Counted from the first letter of the stretch, positions 23,951-33,600 are shown. The stretch: 37,817 bases of DNA from an uncultured Halieaceae bacterium (GCA_913031575.1 CAJWEV010000018.1:1-37817), one strand, 5' to 3'. The notes: a model not told the origin generated them from the letters alone. Made by a program: numbers and translations.

Positions 23951-24634
23951 ATGCGCCAAGTTCAAAGTACCGCAACACCTACTTCACTTCCTAGCGCGAT
24001 TTCCGACGAGGCGATGGCTGTGCGCGGCGCATTATTAGATCGCGGCCTCGAAACACCGATGGTAGCCAACCACCTCTCACGAGATCAGCGCTACGATCGC
24101 ATTCGCGATGCGTTTACCACCGTCATGGAAACCCTAGGGCTCGATCTTAATGATGACAGCTTAGAAGAAACACCACATCGTATCGCCAAGATGTATGTAG
24201 ATGAAATTTTTTCTGGCCTGGACTACAGCCGATTTCCAAAAATAACGGTCATCGACAACAAGATGAACGTGGAAGAGATGGTGTGCGTTGATCAGATCGA
24301 CCTTACAAGCACCTGTGAACACCACTTTGTCACCATCGACGGTTTCGCCAAGGTTGCTTATATCCCTAAGGAAAAAGTCATTGGTTTATCAAAAATCAAT
24401 CGTCTCGTGGGGTTTTTCGCGCAACGACCGCAGGTTCAAGAGCGACTAACACAGCAGGTTTTGGTGGCACTACAAACGCTACTGGGGACCGATAACGTCG
24501 CAGTGACCATGACCGCCGTTCACTATTGTGTTAAGGCTCGGGGCGTAAAGGATGGCAACTCGACCACACGCACGACGTCATTGGGTGGTGTCTTCAAATC
24601 GGACCCTGCATCAAGAGCAGAGTTCCTGAGCTAG
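23951..24634 (+). CDS. folE: GTP cyclohydrolase I (FolE)
   Basis: FolE converts GTP to 7,8-dihydroneopterin triphosphate, the first step of tetrahydrofolate synthesis. The 227-residue sequence has a variable N-terminus (1-45), then [19 protein letters not shown]. The zinc and catalytic site CEHHF follows in [15 protein letters not shown], then [24 protein letters not shown], and the last zinc Cys is in [20 protein letters not shown] is the substrate-binding end. AAGGACAACGTACG precedes the ATG. It diverges from the SYLF gene and converges with the short-chain dehydrogenase gene. Confidence 0.97.
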   Translation: MRQVQSTATPTSLPSAISDEAMAVRGALLDRGLETPMVANHLSRDQRYDRIRDAFTTVMETLGLDLNDDSLEETPHRIAKMYVDEIFSGLDYSRFPKITVIDNKMNVEEMVCVDQIDLTSTCEHHFVTIDGFAKVAYIPKEKVIGLSKINRLVGFFAQRPQVQERLTQQVLVALQTLLGTDNVAVTMTAVHYCVKARGVKDGNSTTRTTSLGGVFKSDPASRAEFLS

Positions 24635-24670
24635 CGCCTCATCCTTAAAATCCGCACCGCAACACGGGCG

Positions 24671-25393
24671 TTACCAGGGAATCGATTCCCCTGCCCAGTC
24701 AACATAGACGAGCTCTCCGTCTGATTCCGCGCTATCGAGAATATCGATTAGCTTCGCTGCTGAAAATTCAGGGGTGAATAAGTTCCCTTCGGGAACAGAG
24801 CGCTGAAACGGCTTCGACAACGGCGAGTCCACGGTCCCGGGGTGATAGGCAACCAGCTTTGCCCGCTTATTTAATCTGCGGATCTCAATAGCCGCACATT
24901 TCATCATCATATTGAGAGCGGCTTTACTCGCTCTATAGCTATACCAGCCGCCAAGCTCGTTATCCCCGACACTTCCGACGCGTGCGGACAGCACAGCAAC
25001 CCGTGGAGCCCCAGATTTGCGGATCAACGACCAAAAGGCGGCGAGCGAGCGCATTGGGAGTAATGCATTAACAGACATGATCATACCAAATGCCTCTTCA
25101 CTTAGATCGCTCACTTTTCTTTCCGGCCGGATCGCATCATTCGAGAGCATGCCGTTGGTTACGACTAGCCGTGACAAAGGCAACCCTGCCGCTTCAATTT
25201 GGGCGACAATACAGGCAAGCGATGCATCACTGTAATCCGTTTCCAAGGTGTGGACATTGGATAGCTCCAATTCAGATCGGCTGAGTAAATAGACCGACAA
25301 CCCTGGATCATCCGCTAACTGTTCAGCAAGTGCTCTGGCGATCGCACCACCACCGACAATGACCGCAACTGATTTCTGATCAGTAACCGACAA
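24671..25393 (-). CDS. SDR-family NAD(P)-dependent oxidoreductase (C-factor-like)
   Basis: A short-chain dehydrogenase of about 240 residues. The Rossmann start is SVAVIVGGGAIARALAEQL, with Gly-Gly-Gly in place of the usual TGxxxGxG. VTNGML replaces the common NNAG, and the catalytic Tyr-Lys pair is YRASK in WYSYRASKAALNMMMKCAA. YHPGTVDSPLSKPFQ follows, as in the C-factor/CsgA-like group. The substrate is unknown. The frame opens at GTG 25423, inside the gamma-glutamyltransferase gene. I prefer TTG 25393 because AAGGA lies eight bases upstream and the N-terminus is then of normal length. Either start overlaps the previous gene, so the two are probably co-transcribed. Confidence 0.85.
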   Translation of the reverse strand: MSVTDQKSVAVIVGGGAIARALAEQLADDPGLSVYLLSRSELELSNVHTLETDYSDASLACIVAQIEAAGLPLSRLVVTNGMLSNDAIRPERKVSDLSEEAFGMIMSVNALLPMRSLAAFWSLIRKSGAPRVAVLSARVGSVGDNELGGWYSYRASKAALNMMMKCAAIEIRRLNKRAKLVAYHPGTVDSPLSKPFQRSVPEGNLFTPEFSAAKLIDILDSAESDGELVYVDWAGESIPW

Positions 25394-27176
25394 CTGTGCC
25401 GTCCTTGCGCATTTCGGTCGCACCCGTCAGTACACCCGTTTTTGGGTCACGGCTGATTGCTTGATAACCACCAAATTTACCTGCGGTATCGTCAACCTTA
25501 ACCCTGTGTCCGATTGCACGCAGTGCTTCGACCGTCTCAACCGAAACACCCGGCTCTACAAACAACGTCCCGTAGTCCGAGGCCACGCCCTCATCAGGGC
25601 TAGATCCCCCATCGTGCAAAAAACGCGCTGCATCACCCGCTTCCTGCAGATTCATGCCAAAGTCTGCAATATTTACCAAGACCTGAACATGGCCCTGGGG
25701 CTGCATACCACCCCCCATGAGGCCATAACTCATGAACGGTTGATCACCCCTTTTCAGAAATGCTGGGATGATGGTGTGGAATGGCCGCTTACCCGGCGCG
25801 TAGATGTTAGGGTGCCCATCCTCAAGCGAAAATAGCTCCCCTCGGTCCTGCAACATAAAGCCCAGACCCGTGGGAACGAGTCCACTACCCATGCCGCGGT
25901 AGTTGGATTGAATGAGAGAGACCATCATGCCGTCGCCATCCACTACAGTGAGGTAGGTTGTGTCGCCCTCGCCCTCAAGTGGAACGGCGAGATAGTCTGG
26001 CTCAATGACAGTATCGGGCTGAATGCGCGCGAACTGCCGCTTTGCGTAGCCCTCGCTAAGAAGCTCATCGGTCGGGATCTTGGCAAAGTCTGGATCAGCG
26101 AATGTGCCCGCCATACTCTCAAAAGCAAGGCGCTTTGCTTCGACCATGTAGTGGAAAATATCGGCGGATCCGCGCTCGAACTGTCGCAAATCGATTTGCT
26201 TGAGAATATTGAGCATCATCAACGCGGCAAAACCCTGGCCGTTGGGCGGCAACTCGTAAAGGGTATAGCCGTGATACTCAACACCACGTGGCTCTACCCA
26301 CTCGCCTCTGTGAGCTTTCAAATCATCGAGCGTCAGATCAGCGCCAATGGCTTTGAAGTAATCAGCCATTGCCTGTGCTATCGATCCCTCATAAAACGCA
26401 CTGCGTCCCTGAGTTGCGAGTGCGCCGAGTGTGCTCGCCAAATCCGGATTTTTGAAAATATCGCCCGCCTTCGGTGCTACGTCGCCGGGGAAGTAGGTTT
26501 TTGTCGCGTTTTCCTGCTCTTCAATCATGGCAGCAACTGATTGAAACCGTTTTCGGTTGCCTTCAAATCCCGCCGCGATCACTGGACTGAGTGGGAAACC
26601 GTCACGCGCGTAGTCTATAGAGGCCGCCAAAACATCGCTCATTGGCAGACGGCCCCATCGCTCATGCAGAGCAAACCATCCATCTACTGCGCCCGGTACG
26701 GTAACCGACAGTGAGCCGTGCGAAGGGATACCCACATAGTCCTCGGGAAGTTTGCCCTGGACTTTCATTGCCGCAATGGCTTTTCTGAGCTCATCGAGTG
26801 AGCGACTCATTGGCGCGCGTCCAGAGCCGTTATATCCATACAACTGCTTGGTCTTCGGATCCCACACAATCGCGAACAGATCTCCGCCGATGCCGTTGCC
26901 TGTCGGCTCCATCAGCCCTAAGGCTGCGTTCGCCGCTACAGCCGCGTCAACAGCCGATCCGCCCGCCTGCAGCACATCAATCGCAATGTTAGATGCGAGG
27001 GGCTGAGCGGTAGCGGCCATGCCGTTGAGCGACATAACGGGGCTTCGTGACCAGTCCGCACCTACGGGTCGGGCGCCCGGCCCTAAGTCCTGTGCCATGA
27101 CTATTCCGGCAAACATCATGCCGGAAAAAAGTGTGGTCGATATCGTGGCCAACCATCGCGTTAATCTGTTTTTCAT
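25380..27176 (-). CDS. ggt: Gamma-glutamyltransferase (periplasmic, self-processing)
   Basis: This enzyme hydrolyses or transfers the gamma-glutamyl group of glutathione and related peptides in the periplasm. A signal peptide ends near VMA|QD (residues 1-28). The large-subunit region carries NGIGGDLFAIVWDP and NGSGRAP. Self-cleavage should occur before the catalytic Thr, T406 in GEGDTTYLTVVDGDG, where the small subunit begins. The later YGLMGGGMQPQGHVQVL and GGSSPDEG are typical. At 598 residues it is slightly longer than E. coli Ggt (580). It diverges over 55 bases from a gene whose product has a GFA-type glutathione-related domain. Confidence 0.94.
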   Translation of the reverse strand: MKNRLTRWLATISTTLFSGMMFAGIVMAQDLGPGARPVGADWSRSPVMSLNGMAATAQPLASNIAIDVLQAGGSAVDAAVAANAALGLMEPTGNGIGGDLFAIVWDPKTKQLYGYNGSGRAPMSRSLDELRKAIAAMKVQGKLPEDYVGIPSHGSLSVTVPGAVDGWFALHERWGRLPMSDVLAASIDYARDGFPLSPVIAAGFEGNRKRFQSVAAMIEEQENATKTYFPGDVAPKAGDIFKNPDLASTLGALATQGRSAFYEGSIAQAMADYFKAIGADLTLDDLKAHRGEWVEPRGVEYHGYTLYELPPNGQGFAALMMLNILKQIDLRQFERGSADIFHYMVEAKRLAFESMAGTFADPDFAKIPTDELLSEGYAKRQFARIQPDTVIEPDYLAVPLEGEGDTTYLTVVDGDGMMVSLIQSNYRGMGSGLVPTGLGFMLQDRGELFSLEDGHPNIYAPGKRPFHTIIPAFLKRGDQPFMSYGLMGGGMQPQGHVQVLVNIADFGMNLQEAGDAARFLHDGGSSPDEGVASDYGTLFVEPGVSVETVEALRAIGHRVKVDDTAGKFGGYQAISRDPKTGVLTGATEMRKDGTVVGY

Positions 27177-27231
27177 GGTGAACTCTTTTACCTTTTAATC
27201 CCGTCGAAATATTTGCAGTAGGACACCTCAC

Positions 27232-28530
27232 ATGTCGAGCATTAGCAAGGTCGCATTTATAGGGCTGGGCGCCATGGGCTACCCAATGGCGGGCCATCTT
27301 AAGCGGAGTGGCTTAGACGTCTGTGTCTATAACCGAACCGAGACCAAGGCATTTGCCTGGGCGGACGAGCACGATGGCCTCTCTGCACCCACCCCTGCAC
27401 AAGCGGCTGTGGATGCCCAAATTGTCTTCCTCTGCGTAGGCAATGATAGCGATGTAAGATCGGTTACGGTCGAGGCTGAAGGTGTTTTGTCCACCATGAC
27501 GGCTGGCACACTTCTGGTTGACCACACCACCACGTCCAAAGCGCTGGCGGAGGAGTTACACGCTGCCTGCGGTGAGTTGGGCATCTCGTTTATCGACGCC
27601 CCCGTATCCGGTGGGCAAGCAGGGGCGGAAAACGGCGTGCTTACCGTCATGGCTGGTGGAGAGGCGTCAGCCTTCGAGGTAATGGAACCCGTCATCGCAG
27701 CTTACGCGAAACACACACAGCTAATGGGCGATGTGGGCAGCGGTCAAGTCACCAAGATGGTAAATCAGCTTTGTATCGCCGGAGTCCTTGGGGGTCTATC
27801 TGAGGCATTCCACTTTGCCGAGTGTGCGGGTCTGGATATCGATGAGGTGACGCGAGCCATTCAGGGCGGTGCCGCTCAGTCGTGGCAAATGAATAACCGT
27901 GCAGGGACCATCGCTCAACGGAAATATGACTTCGGGTTTGCCATTGACTGGATGCGTAAGGATCTGGGTTTTGCTCTCGATGTAGCTCAGCAGCTGGGGC
28001 TCCACCTCCCTATTGCCGCTATGGTTGATGACCATTACGCCAATGTTCAGTCCAGCGGCGGCGGTCGGTGGGATACCTCCGGGCTCATCGAGCAGATCCG
28101 AGGGCGAACTGAGAAGACGCAAGCGGCAAAGACAGCGGAGCGGGTGACGCACTCAGGGGGCTGCCATTGCGGAAGTGTTCAATGGACTGTTGAAGCCCCT
28201 AGGATTCTAGACACACACACCTGTAACTGCTCGATTTGTGAGATCCATCACTACCAACATCTATTGGTTCCTGAGAGCCGATTCAAACTGATAAAGGGTG
28301 AAGAATCGCTCTCGCTCTACACCTTCGGTAGTCAAAAAGCGAAGCATTATTTTTGTAAGTACTGTGGCGTTAAATCCTTCTATGTCCCACGATCGAACCC
28401 GGACGGTGTCAGTGTTAATGCCCGCTGCCTTGAGATGGACACCGTGGAGGTCATCTACGACAAGCCGTTTGATGGTCGAAACTGGGAAAAGAACGCGGGC
28501 TCACTGGCCCACCTTTCGAAAGAAAGTTAA
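27232..28530 (+). CDS. Fusion: 3-hydroxyisobutyrate dehydrogenase-family enzyme plus GFA/CENP-V zinc domain
   Basis: Residues 1 to about 295 are a beta-hydroxyacid dehydrogenase. They have the dinucleotide site FIGLGAMGYPMAGHL (G11, G13, G16), the substrate loop DAPVSGGQAGAENG, and the catalytic Lys K175 in SGQVTKMVNQ. Such enzymes oxidise 3-hydroxyisobutyrate, tartronate or 3-hydroxypropionate, or reduce the matching semialdehydes. Residues about 305-432 form a complete GFA domain. C311, C313, C375 and C378 are the probable structural zinc site, and C331, C333 and C336 the second site. The reading frame is continuous across the join, and a GTG codon at 28144 may be a relic of a separate start. 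A good AGGA precedes the ATG. A cysteine-cluster gene follows after three bases. Confidence 0.9.
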   Translation: MSSISKVAFIGLGAMGYPMAGHLKRSGLDVCVYNRTETKAFAWADEHDGLSAPTPAQAAVDAQIVFLCVGNDSDVRSVTVEAEGVLSTMTAGTLLVDHTTTSKALAEELHAACGELGISFIDAPVSGGQAGAENGVLTVMAGGEASAFEVMEPVIAAYAKHTQLMGDVGSGQVTKMVNQLCIAGVLGGLSEAFHFAECAGLDIDEVTRAIQGGAAQSWQMNNRAGTIAQRKYDFGFAIDWMRKDLGFALDVAQQLGLHLPIAAMVDDHYANVQSSGGGRWDTSGLIEQIRGRTEKTQAAKTAERVTHSGGCHCGSVQWTVEAPRILDTHTCNCSICEIHHYQHLLVPESRFKLIKGEESLSLYTFGSQKAKHYFCKYCGVKSFYVPRSNPDGVSVNARCLEMDTVEVIYDKPFDGRNWEKNAGSLAHLSKES

Positions 28531-28533
28531 AAC

Positions 28534-28983
28534 ATGAATCGCACCGCCACTTATTGGAATACAACCCCGCTCGAGCAGTTGAGTGCTGAGGAGTGGGAAT
28601 CTTTGTGCGATGGCTGCGGTAAGTGTTGCCTCCATAAGTTACAGGATGAGGAGGCTGATGAGGTTTTCTATACACGCGTCGCTTGTCGACTTCTGGATAT
28701 GAAGTCTGGCAGTTGCTCAGACTACGTTCACCGATTCTCCAGAGTGCCGGACTGCATGGACGTCAGGAAAATGACTTCAGCGGAAATGAAGTGGCTACCC
28801 GCGAGTTGCGCCTATCGGCTTCGTGCGCAATCAAAACCCTTACCTGAATGGCATCCCCTGATTAGTGGGCATGTTTCGACAGGATTCAAAGACCCCTACC
28901 GTATTCGCGGCCGGATTGTCTCAGAAACTGACGTGCCAGAGGCAGATCTCGAGGACTACATTATCCGATGGATCGACGCCTAA
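28534..28983 (+). CDS. ycgN: YcgN-type Cys-cluster protein (UPF0260, YkgJ family)
   Basis: The 149-residue protein has the conserved CxxCxxCC cluster as C25, C28, C31 and C32 in LCDGCGKCCLHKL. Further Cys residues occur in VACRLLD, GSCSDY and PDCMDV. These match the UPF0260/YcgN group, which probably binds a metal or iron-sulfur centre; its function is not established. The region LPASCAYRLRAQSKPLPEWHPLISG is characteristic. It starts three bases after the fusion gene and is likely translated with it. Confidence 0.92.
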   Translation: MNRTATYWNTTPLEQLSAEEWESLCDGCGKCCLHKLQDEEADEVFYTRVACRLLDMKSGSCSDYVHRFSRVPDCMDVRKMTSAEMKWLPASCAYRLRAQSKPLPEWHPLISGHVSTGFKDPYRIRGRIVSETDVPEADLEDYIIRWIDA

Positions 28984-29002
28984 CTCAATTATGGCTGCCT
29001 CG

Positions 29003-29464
29003 CTAAGCCGCTGGTGGAGAGTAGTAGCCTAACAGTCGCGGGTAGCCGCTCTTGGTTCTTCGACTGAAGCGAGAATCCCACGCATCCCACACCGTGCCTT
29101 TACGGATGGCCATCACATGCCGGGGTATGACCGCTATAAAGTGGCCGTCTCGCGGGATATCAGGAAGGTATGCATTTTTGGTGATAGTCAGCTCCCAACC
29201 TTTTCCTGTGAGGTAAAGATAGTGAACCGGCGTCATCACACCATCCGCGATTGAAGGATACAGACCGCCGGTCATCTTTTTTTGCAGATAGGACAGGTCC
29301 TGCCTAACGTGATTATAAGACTGACCAGTTATCAGGCATATCGCACGGACGACGCAGTCCGCGCGGCCACGAAACCCAGCTTCTTCTCGCCCCCCATCGT
29401 GTTGTACAAATTCCAACACTGTGCGCGCCCCACCCTGTGTATTAGTGTTATTTCGAAATATCAT
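29003..29464 (-). CDS. Small hypothetical protein, possible papain-like fold
   Basis: I do not recognise a named family. The 153-residue product has the pattern DCVVRAICLITGQSY (C37), then GHFIAVIPRHVMAI (H116), then a Gly and WDAWDS (D127/D130). This Cys-His-Asp order resembles small phage and bacterial proteins with a papain/C39-like fold; a peptidase function is inference. The frame is open up to 29710, but that part overlaps the dehydratase gene antisense and looks non-coding. I use the ATG at 29464; a GTG at 29422 with GGTGGGG upstream is also plausible. It diverges from the dehydratase over only 28 bases. Confidence 0.68.
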   Translation of the reverse strand: MIFRNNTNTQGGARTVLEFVQHDGGREEAGFRGRADCVVRAICLITGQSYNHVRQDLSYLQKKMTGGLYPSIADGVMTPVHYLYLTGKGWELTITKNAYLPDIPRDGHFIAVIPRHVMAIRKGTVWDAWDSRFSRRTKSGYPRLLGYYSPPAA

Positions 29465-29492
29465 GGTGGCTGGATCAATTTGAGGTGCTCTT

Positions 29493-30467
29493 GTGACAGT
29501 AAATTTTACCGATATTGAGCGCGCCCATGAGCGGATCGCACACCTCATCACTAAAACACCGCTGTTGAACTCGCCTCGACTAGATGCGATTGCGGGTCGG
29601 CGTCTCTGGCTAAAAGCAGAGCCCTTGCAAGTCACGGGTAGTTTTAAATTTCGCGGCGCTTGCAGCGCAATCAGTGCGCTGTCGAGTGAATCTTTAAGCA
29701 GGGGGGTCATCGCTTACTCTTCGGGGAACCATGCGCAAGGGATAGCCCTCGCTGCAAAGCTGTTCAAGACCCGCGCAACGATCATCATGCCTCATGACGC
29801 ACCTGCGAACAAAGTTGCAAATACACGCACTTATGGTGCTGACATAGTTCACTATGAACGAGGCGTCGAGAGTCGCGAAGACATCGGAGCGGACCTCGCC
29901 CAGAGGCAAGGTCTAACACTCGTAAAACCCTATGATGATCCTGCGGTCATTGCCGGTCAGGGCACCGTGGGTCTTGAACTCGCCGAACAAATATCCGAGC
30001 GGCAGCTCAATGTATCTGCAATCTTATGTTGCTGCGGAGGTGGGGGTTTAAGTGCGGGAATTGCAACGGCTATGGCAGTAACGAATCCCGCAGTGACACT
30101 TCACACGGCTGAGCCTCTCGGATTCGATGACACCGCTCGCTCCCTGTCTCTGGGAAAGCGGGTGGCCAACAAAACGGAGCAAGGGTCGATTTGTGATGCT
30201 ATCGTGACACCGACACCGGGTGAGATTACTTTCCCGATCCTCAAGGCTCTGGCAGGACGAGGATTCACCGTCAGTGATGATCAAACTCTGCGCGCGATGC
30301 GCTGCGCTTTTGATACCTTGAAACTGGTGATCGAACCCGGCGGCGCCGTCGCACTTGCGGCCGCCTTATTCGCTGAAAATCTGCCCTCATCTGATGATCT
30401 TGTTGTCATCGTTTCTGGCGGCAATGTAGATGAGAAAATTTTTGCTAGAGCGCTAACTATTAGCTGA
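29493..30467 (+). CDS. PLP-dependent threonine/serine dehydratase-like enzyme
   Basis: This fold-type II pyridoxal-phosphate enzyme has 324 residues and no C-terminal ACT regulatory domain, so it resembles catabolic threonine/serine ammonia-lyase or serine racemase rather than biosynthetic IlvA. The PLP Lys is K52 in VTGSFKFRGA. SSGNHAQGIALAAK, DDPAVIAGQGTVGLE and the phosphate-binding CCCGGGGLSAGI are clear. EPGGAVALAA and VIVSGGNVD close the fold. The start is GTG at 29493, preceded by GAGGT. If it deaminates threonine, the 2-oxobutyrate could also lead to propionyl-CoA, the product of the next gene; that link is speculative. Confidence 0.88.
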   Translation: MTVNFTDIERAHERIAHLITKTPLLNSPRLDAIAGRRLWLKAEPLQVTGSFKFRGACSAISALSSESLSRGVIAYSSGNHAQGIALAAKLFKTRATIIMPHDAPANKVANTRTYGADIVHYERGVESREDIGADLAQRQGLTLVKPYDDPAVIAGQGTVGLELAEQISERQLNVSAILCCCGGGGLSAGIATAMAVTNPAVTLHTAEPLGFDDTARSLSLGKRVANKTEQGSICDAIVTPTPGEITFPILKALAGRGFTVSDDQTLRAMRCAFDTLKLVIEPGGAVALAAALFAENLPSSDDLVVIVSGGNVDEKIFARALTIS

Positions 30468-30676
30468 GTAAATACCAGCAATTACCCCTGTGACAAATTA
30501 CCAAATTCGGTGATCTGCGCGATCTCATCCGCCGTATCTTCAGTGTAATCAAGCGGTGGGGAGAACCGGTGCGCCGGAGCTTGATTCGAGAGTGTAGGTG
30601 CGGATACAAGGACAACCGTATCGGCGCCATCTCAACTAGCCCCCTCCGCTGGCGATTTTTCGAGAGGGAGAAAACC
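30468..30676 (+). promoter_or_regulatory. Leader region of the pcs-mcr operon
   Basis: These 209 bases separate the dehydratase stop from the pcs start and probably hold the operon promoter. A weak candidate is TTGATT (30581) with GATACA 16 bases on (30603); it fits the consensus poorly. CGCCA at 30625-30629 can pair with TGGCG at 30650-30654, followed by A and five T, a weak terminator-like element. CCCTC at 30642-30646 can instead pair with GAGGG at 30664-30668, which is the ribosome-binding site. The two pairings cannot easily coexist. These are hand-drawn structures with short stems. Confidence 0.3.
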
Positions 30677-33600
30677 ATGAGCGATGACCGTACCTGGGGC
30701 GTACTTGCGTCTCAGTCAGATGAGGATGCGCTTAGAAATCACATCACTGAATCAGCGGATGAATTTCACGCCGCAGTAGCGGCGCGCGAGATCCATTGGC
30801 AGCACCCTTCCTGCGGTGCGTGGCTCGCCCGCGAAAACGAAGATGGCTGGATCGGCTGGGATTCCCGCGGTAAATCTACTGGCATAGAGGGTGACTGCTG
30901 GACGCCTTGGAAGTCTGTTTTAGACGAGTCTGCAGCGCCCTACTACAGGTGGTTTACCGGTGGTCAAACAAACGCTTGCTTCAATCTTGTCGATCGCCAT
31001 CTACTCTCAGACAGGGCCGAAAAAACGGCGATTATTTTTGAGGGTGATCGGTGGGATCCTTCCAAAAATAATGGAAGAGGCGGTCCGGTTACCGAGCAGC
31101 ATTTCACCTACCGCCAGGTCTTTGAAGAAATCATTGCGCGCATGCAGGTACTCCGAGATTTGGGCTTGACCAAGGGAGATCGCATTGCCTTCAACCTTCC
31201 CAATATCCCAGAGCAAATTTTTTACATGCTGGCGGCGCAGCGCATGGGTGTGGTCTATACACCTGTATTTGGCGGTTTCTCGGCAAAAACCCTGTCAGAT
31301 CGTATCCACGACGCGGGCGCAAAGCTCGTAATAACCGCTGATGGTGGCTACCGAAACGCGGAAGTTGTCGGCTACAAAGGCACTTACGCCGACCCGGCAC
31401 TGGATAATTACATCCCTCGAGAGACCGCGCTCGCCACATTGAAAGCAGTCTTAGCAACGTATGACCTCGGTGCTTTGGCTGACACGCTGTACAGCGACGT
31501 TAGTGACGCGCTGGCAAGTGAAATAACGCTTGAAAGATCGGACGTCATGCGCGAACTCGGCGCTTCATTGGCGAGCCAGAACTTGATTGCACCGGAAATG
31601 GCCGCAGAGTTGCGCACTGCAGTAGCCCGACAGCTCGCGGACGCTAAGCACAACGTAGAGAATGTGATTGTTGTCGAGTACACCGGTCAAGAGGTGGTAG
31701 AACATGCACGAGATCGCTGGTCGAGCGATCTTGTTGCCTCCGCGAAAGCGACGATCGCAAAGCATCTCGGAGTCTCAGATTTTAAGGCTCTGGGTTCGGA
31801 AGAGCCAGCGGCCTTTTGGGCCAAGCTCAATGCAGTCCTGCCTGTCGAGAGCGTCGACTCAAACTTTCCCTTGTTCATCATTTACACATCTGGATCAACC
31901 GGTAAACCCAAGGGCGTAGTTCACACTCATGGCAGCTGGCTGAGTGGCGTTAGCCACACTATGCGCATGGTCTTCAACGCGACTGAAGATGACACGCTTT
32001 ACGTCATTGGTGATCCGGGCTGGATTACGGGTCAAAGCTATTTGATTGCTGCGCCCTTGGTACAAGGCATGACTACAGTGATTGCTGAGGGCTCTCCTCT
32101 CTTTCCTCATGCAGGCCGTTTCTCATCGATTATCGAACGCTACAAGGTCACTCTCTTTAAAGCGGGCTCAACCTTCCTTAAAGCGGTAATGACAGACCCG
32201 GCAAGCGCTCGGGAAATGGCCGACTTCGACATGTCCACGCTGCGTGCCGGCACCTTCTGCGCTGAGCCAGTTTCACCGGCCGTTCAGCAATTTGCTATGG
32301 ACAATATTTGCAAGCACTACATCAACTCATACTGGGCGACTGAGCACGGCGGCATCGTATTCAGTTGCCCGTGGGGCGGTTACAAGTCACTCGCAGCTGA
32401 TGCAAAGACATGGCCACTCCCCTGGATTCAAGCTGAAGTACGTGTAGCTGGAGCGACAGCTGATGATGGCAGGGTGACGACATGGCGCACCGCGGAATCG
32501 GGCGAAAAAGGCGAGCTGGTCATTACACAGCCCTATCCTTATTTGGCACGCACTCTGTGGGGCGATGCAGAAAACCTATTTGAAGATAGCTGGCGCGGAG
32601 ATATTGAGCGCTTTAGTGAGGTCTACTTCAATCGGTGGAACGGTGAACTTACCTACACGCAAGGAGATTATGCGCGTCAGCACGATGATGGAGCATACAC
32701 ACTGCACGGTCGTTCTGACGACGTGATAAACGTTTCAGGTCACCGAATTGGTACCGAAGAAATCGAAGGCGCCATCTTACGCGACAAGACACTTCGTGAA
32801 GACTCCCCCGTGGGTAACGTTGTGGTCGTGGGTGCGCCACACGATGAAAAGGGCGAGACACCGGTAGCATTTTTGGTAGCAGCTGCGGGCCGAAAGCTCT
32901 CAGATGATGACCTAGCGCGATTGCAGTCTTTGGTCCGATCTGAGAAAGGCGCTACCGCCGTGCCTTCCGATTTTCTCGTTGTATCGGCATTCCCGGAAAC
33001 ACGCTCCGGCAAGTACATGCGTCGAACACTTCGCTCTATCCTGCTCGATCAACCTCTAGGTGACATCTCCACACTCAAGAATCCGGAGTCAGTTGAGGAG
33101 ATCCGGACAGCCGTAGCACAATGGAAGGACTTCGGTCGTTTGACTGAAGCGAGACGCGTCGTTCAGACGTGGCGCTACCTGCGTGTCGAAACCCACGAGG
33201 TCGCGCCCGGTTACTTGGTGGCACTGGTTGTGATCAGCAGCCCGCCAGTGAACGCACTGAGCGAGCGAACACTAGACGAGCTTCACACTGCACTGACACA
33301 GCTAGCTCACCAGGACGACCTATCGGCCATGATTGTGACTGGTGCCCGAAACACCTTTGTTGCGGGTGCGGACGTCAAAGAGTTACTCAAAATTGGTGAA
33401 AAAGGCGACTTGGAGTCCGCTCAAACACTGCCAAATGCGGCGCAGACGGCTTTCGCAACACTTGAAAACCTTGATATCCCGATTATTGCGGCCGTTAACG
33501 GTCCCGCCCTAGGTGGCGGTAACGAATTGGTACTTGCCTGTTCACACGTTATTGCAGCTAAGCACGCCGAATTCGGACAACCAGAAATCAATCTGAACCT

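Noticed and set aside
29465-29710. N-terminal extension of the small papain-like protein
   Set aside because: It is antisense to the dehydratase gene, including its PLP-Lys region, and has no domain-like pattern; the ATG at 29464 is simpler.
30569-30676. 36-codon upstream extension of propionyl-CoA synthase
   Set aside because: It is Arg/Cys-rich and unlike the family N-terminus, and a strong ribosome-binding site stands before the ATG at 30677.
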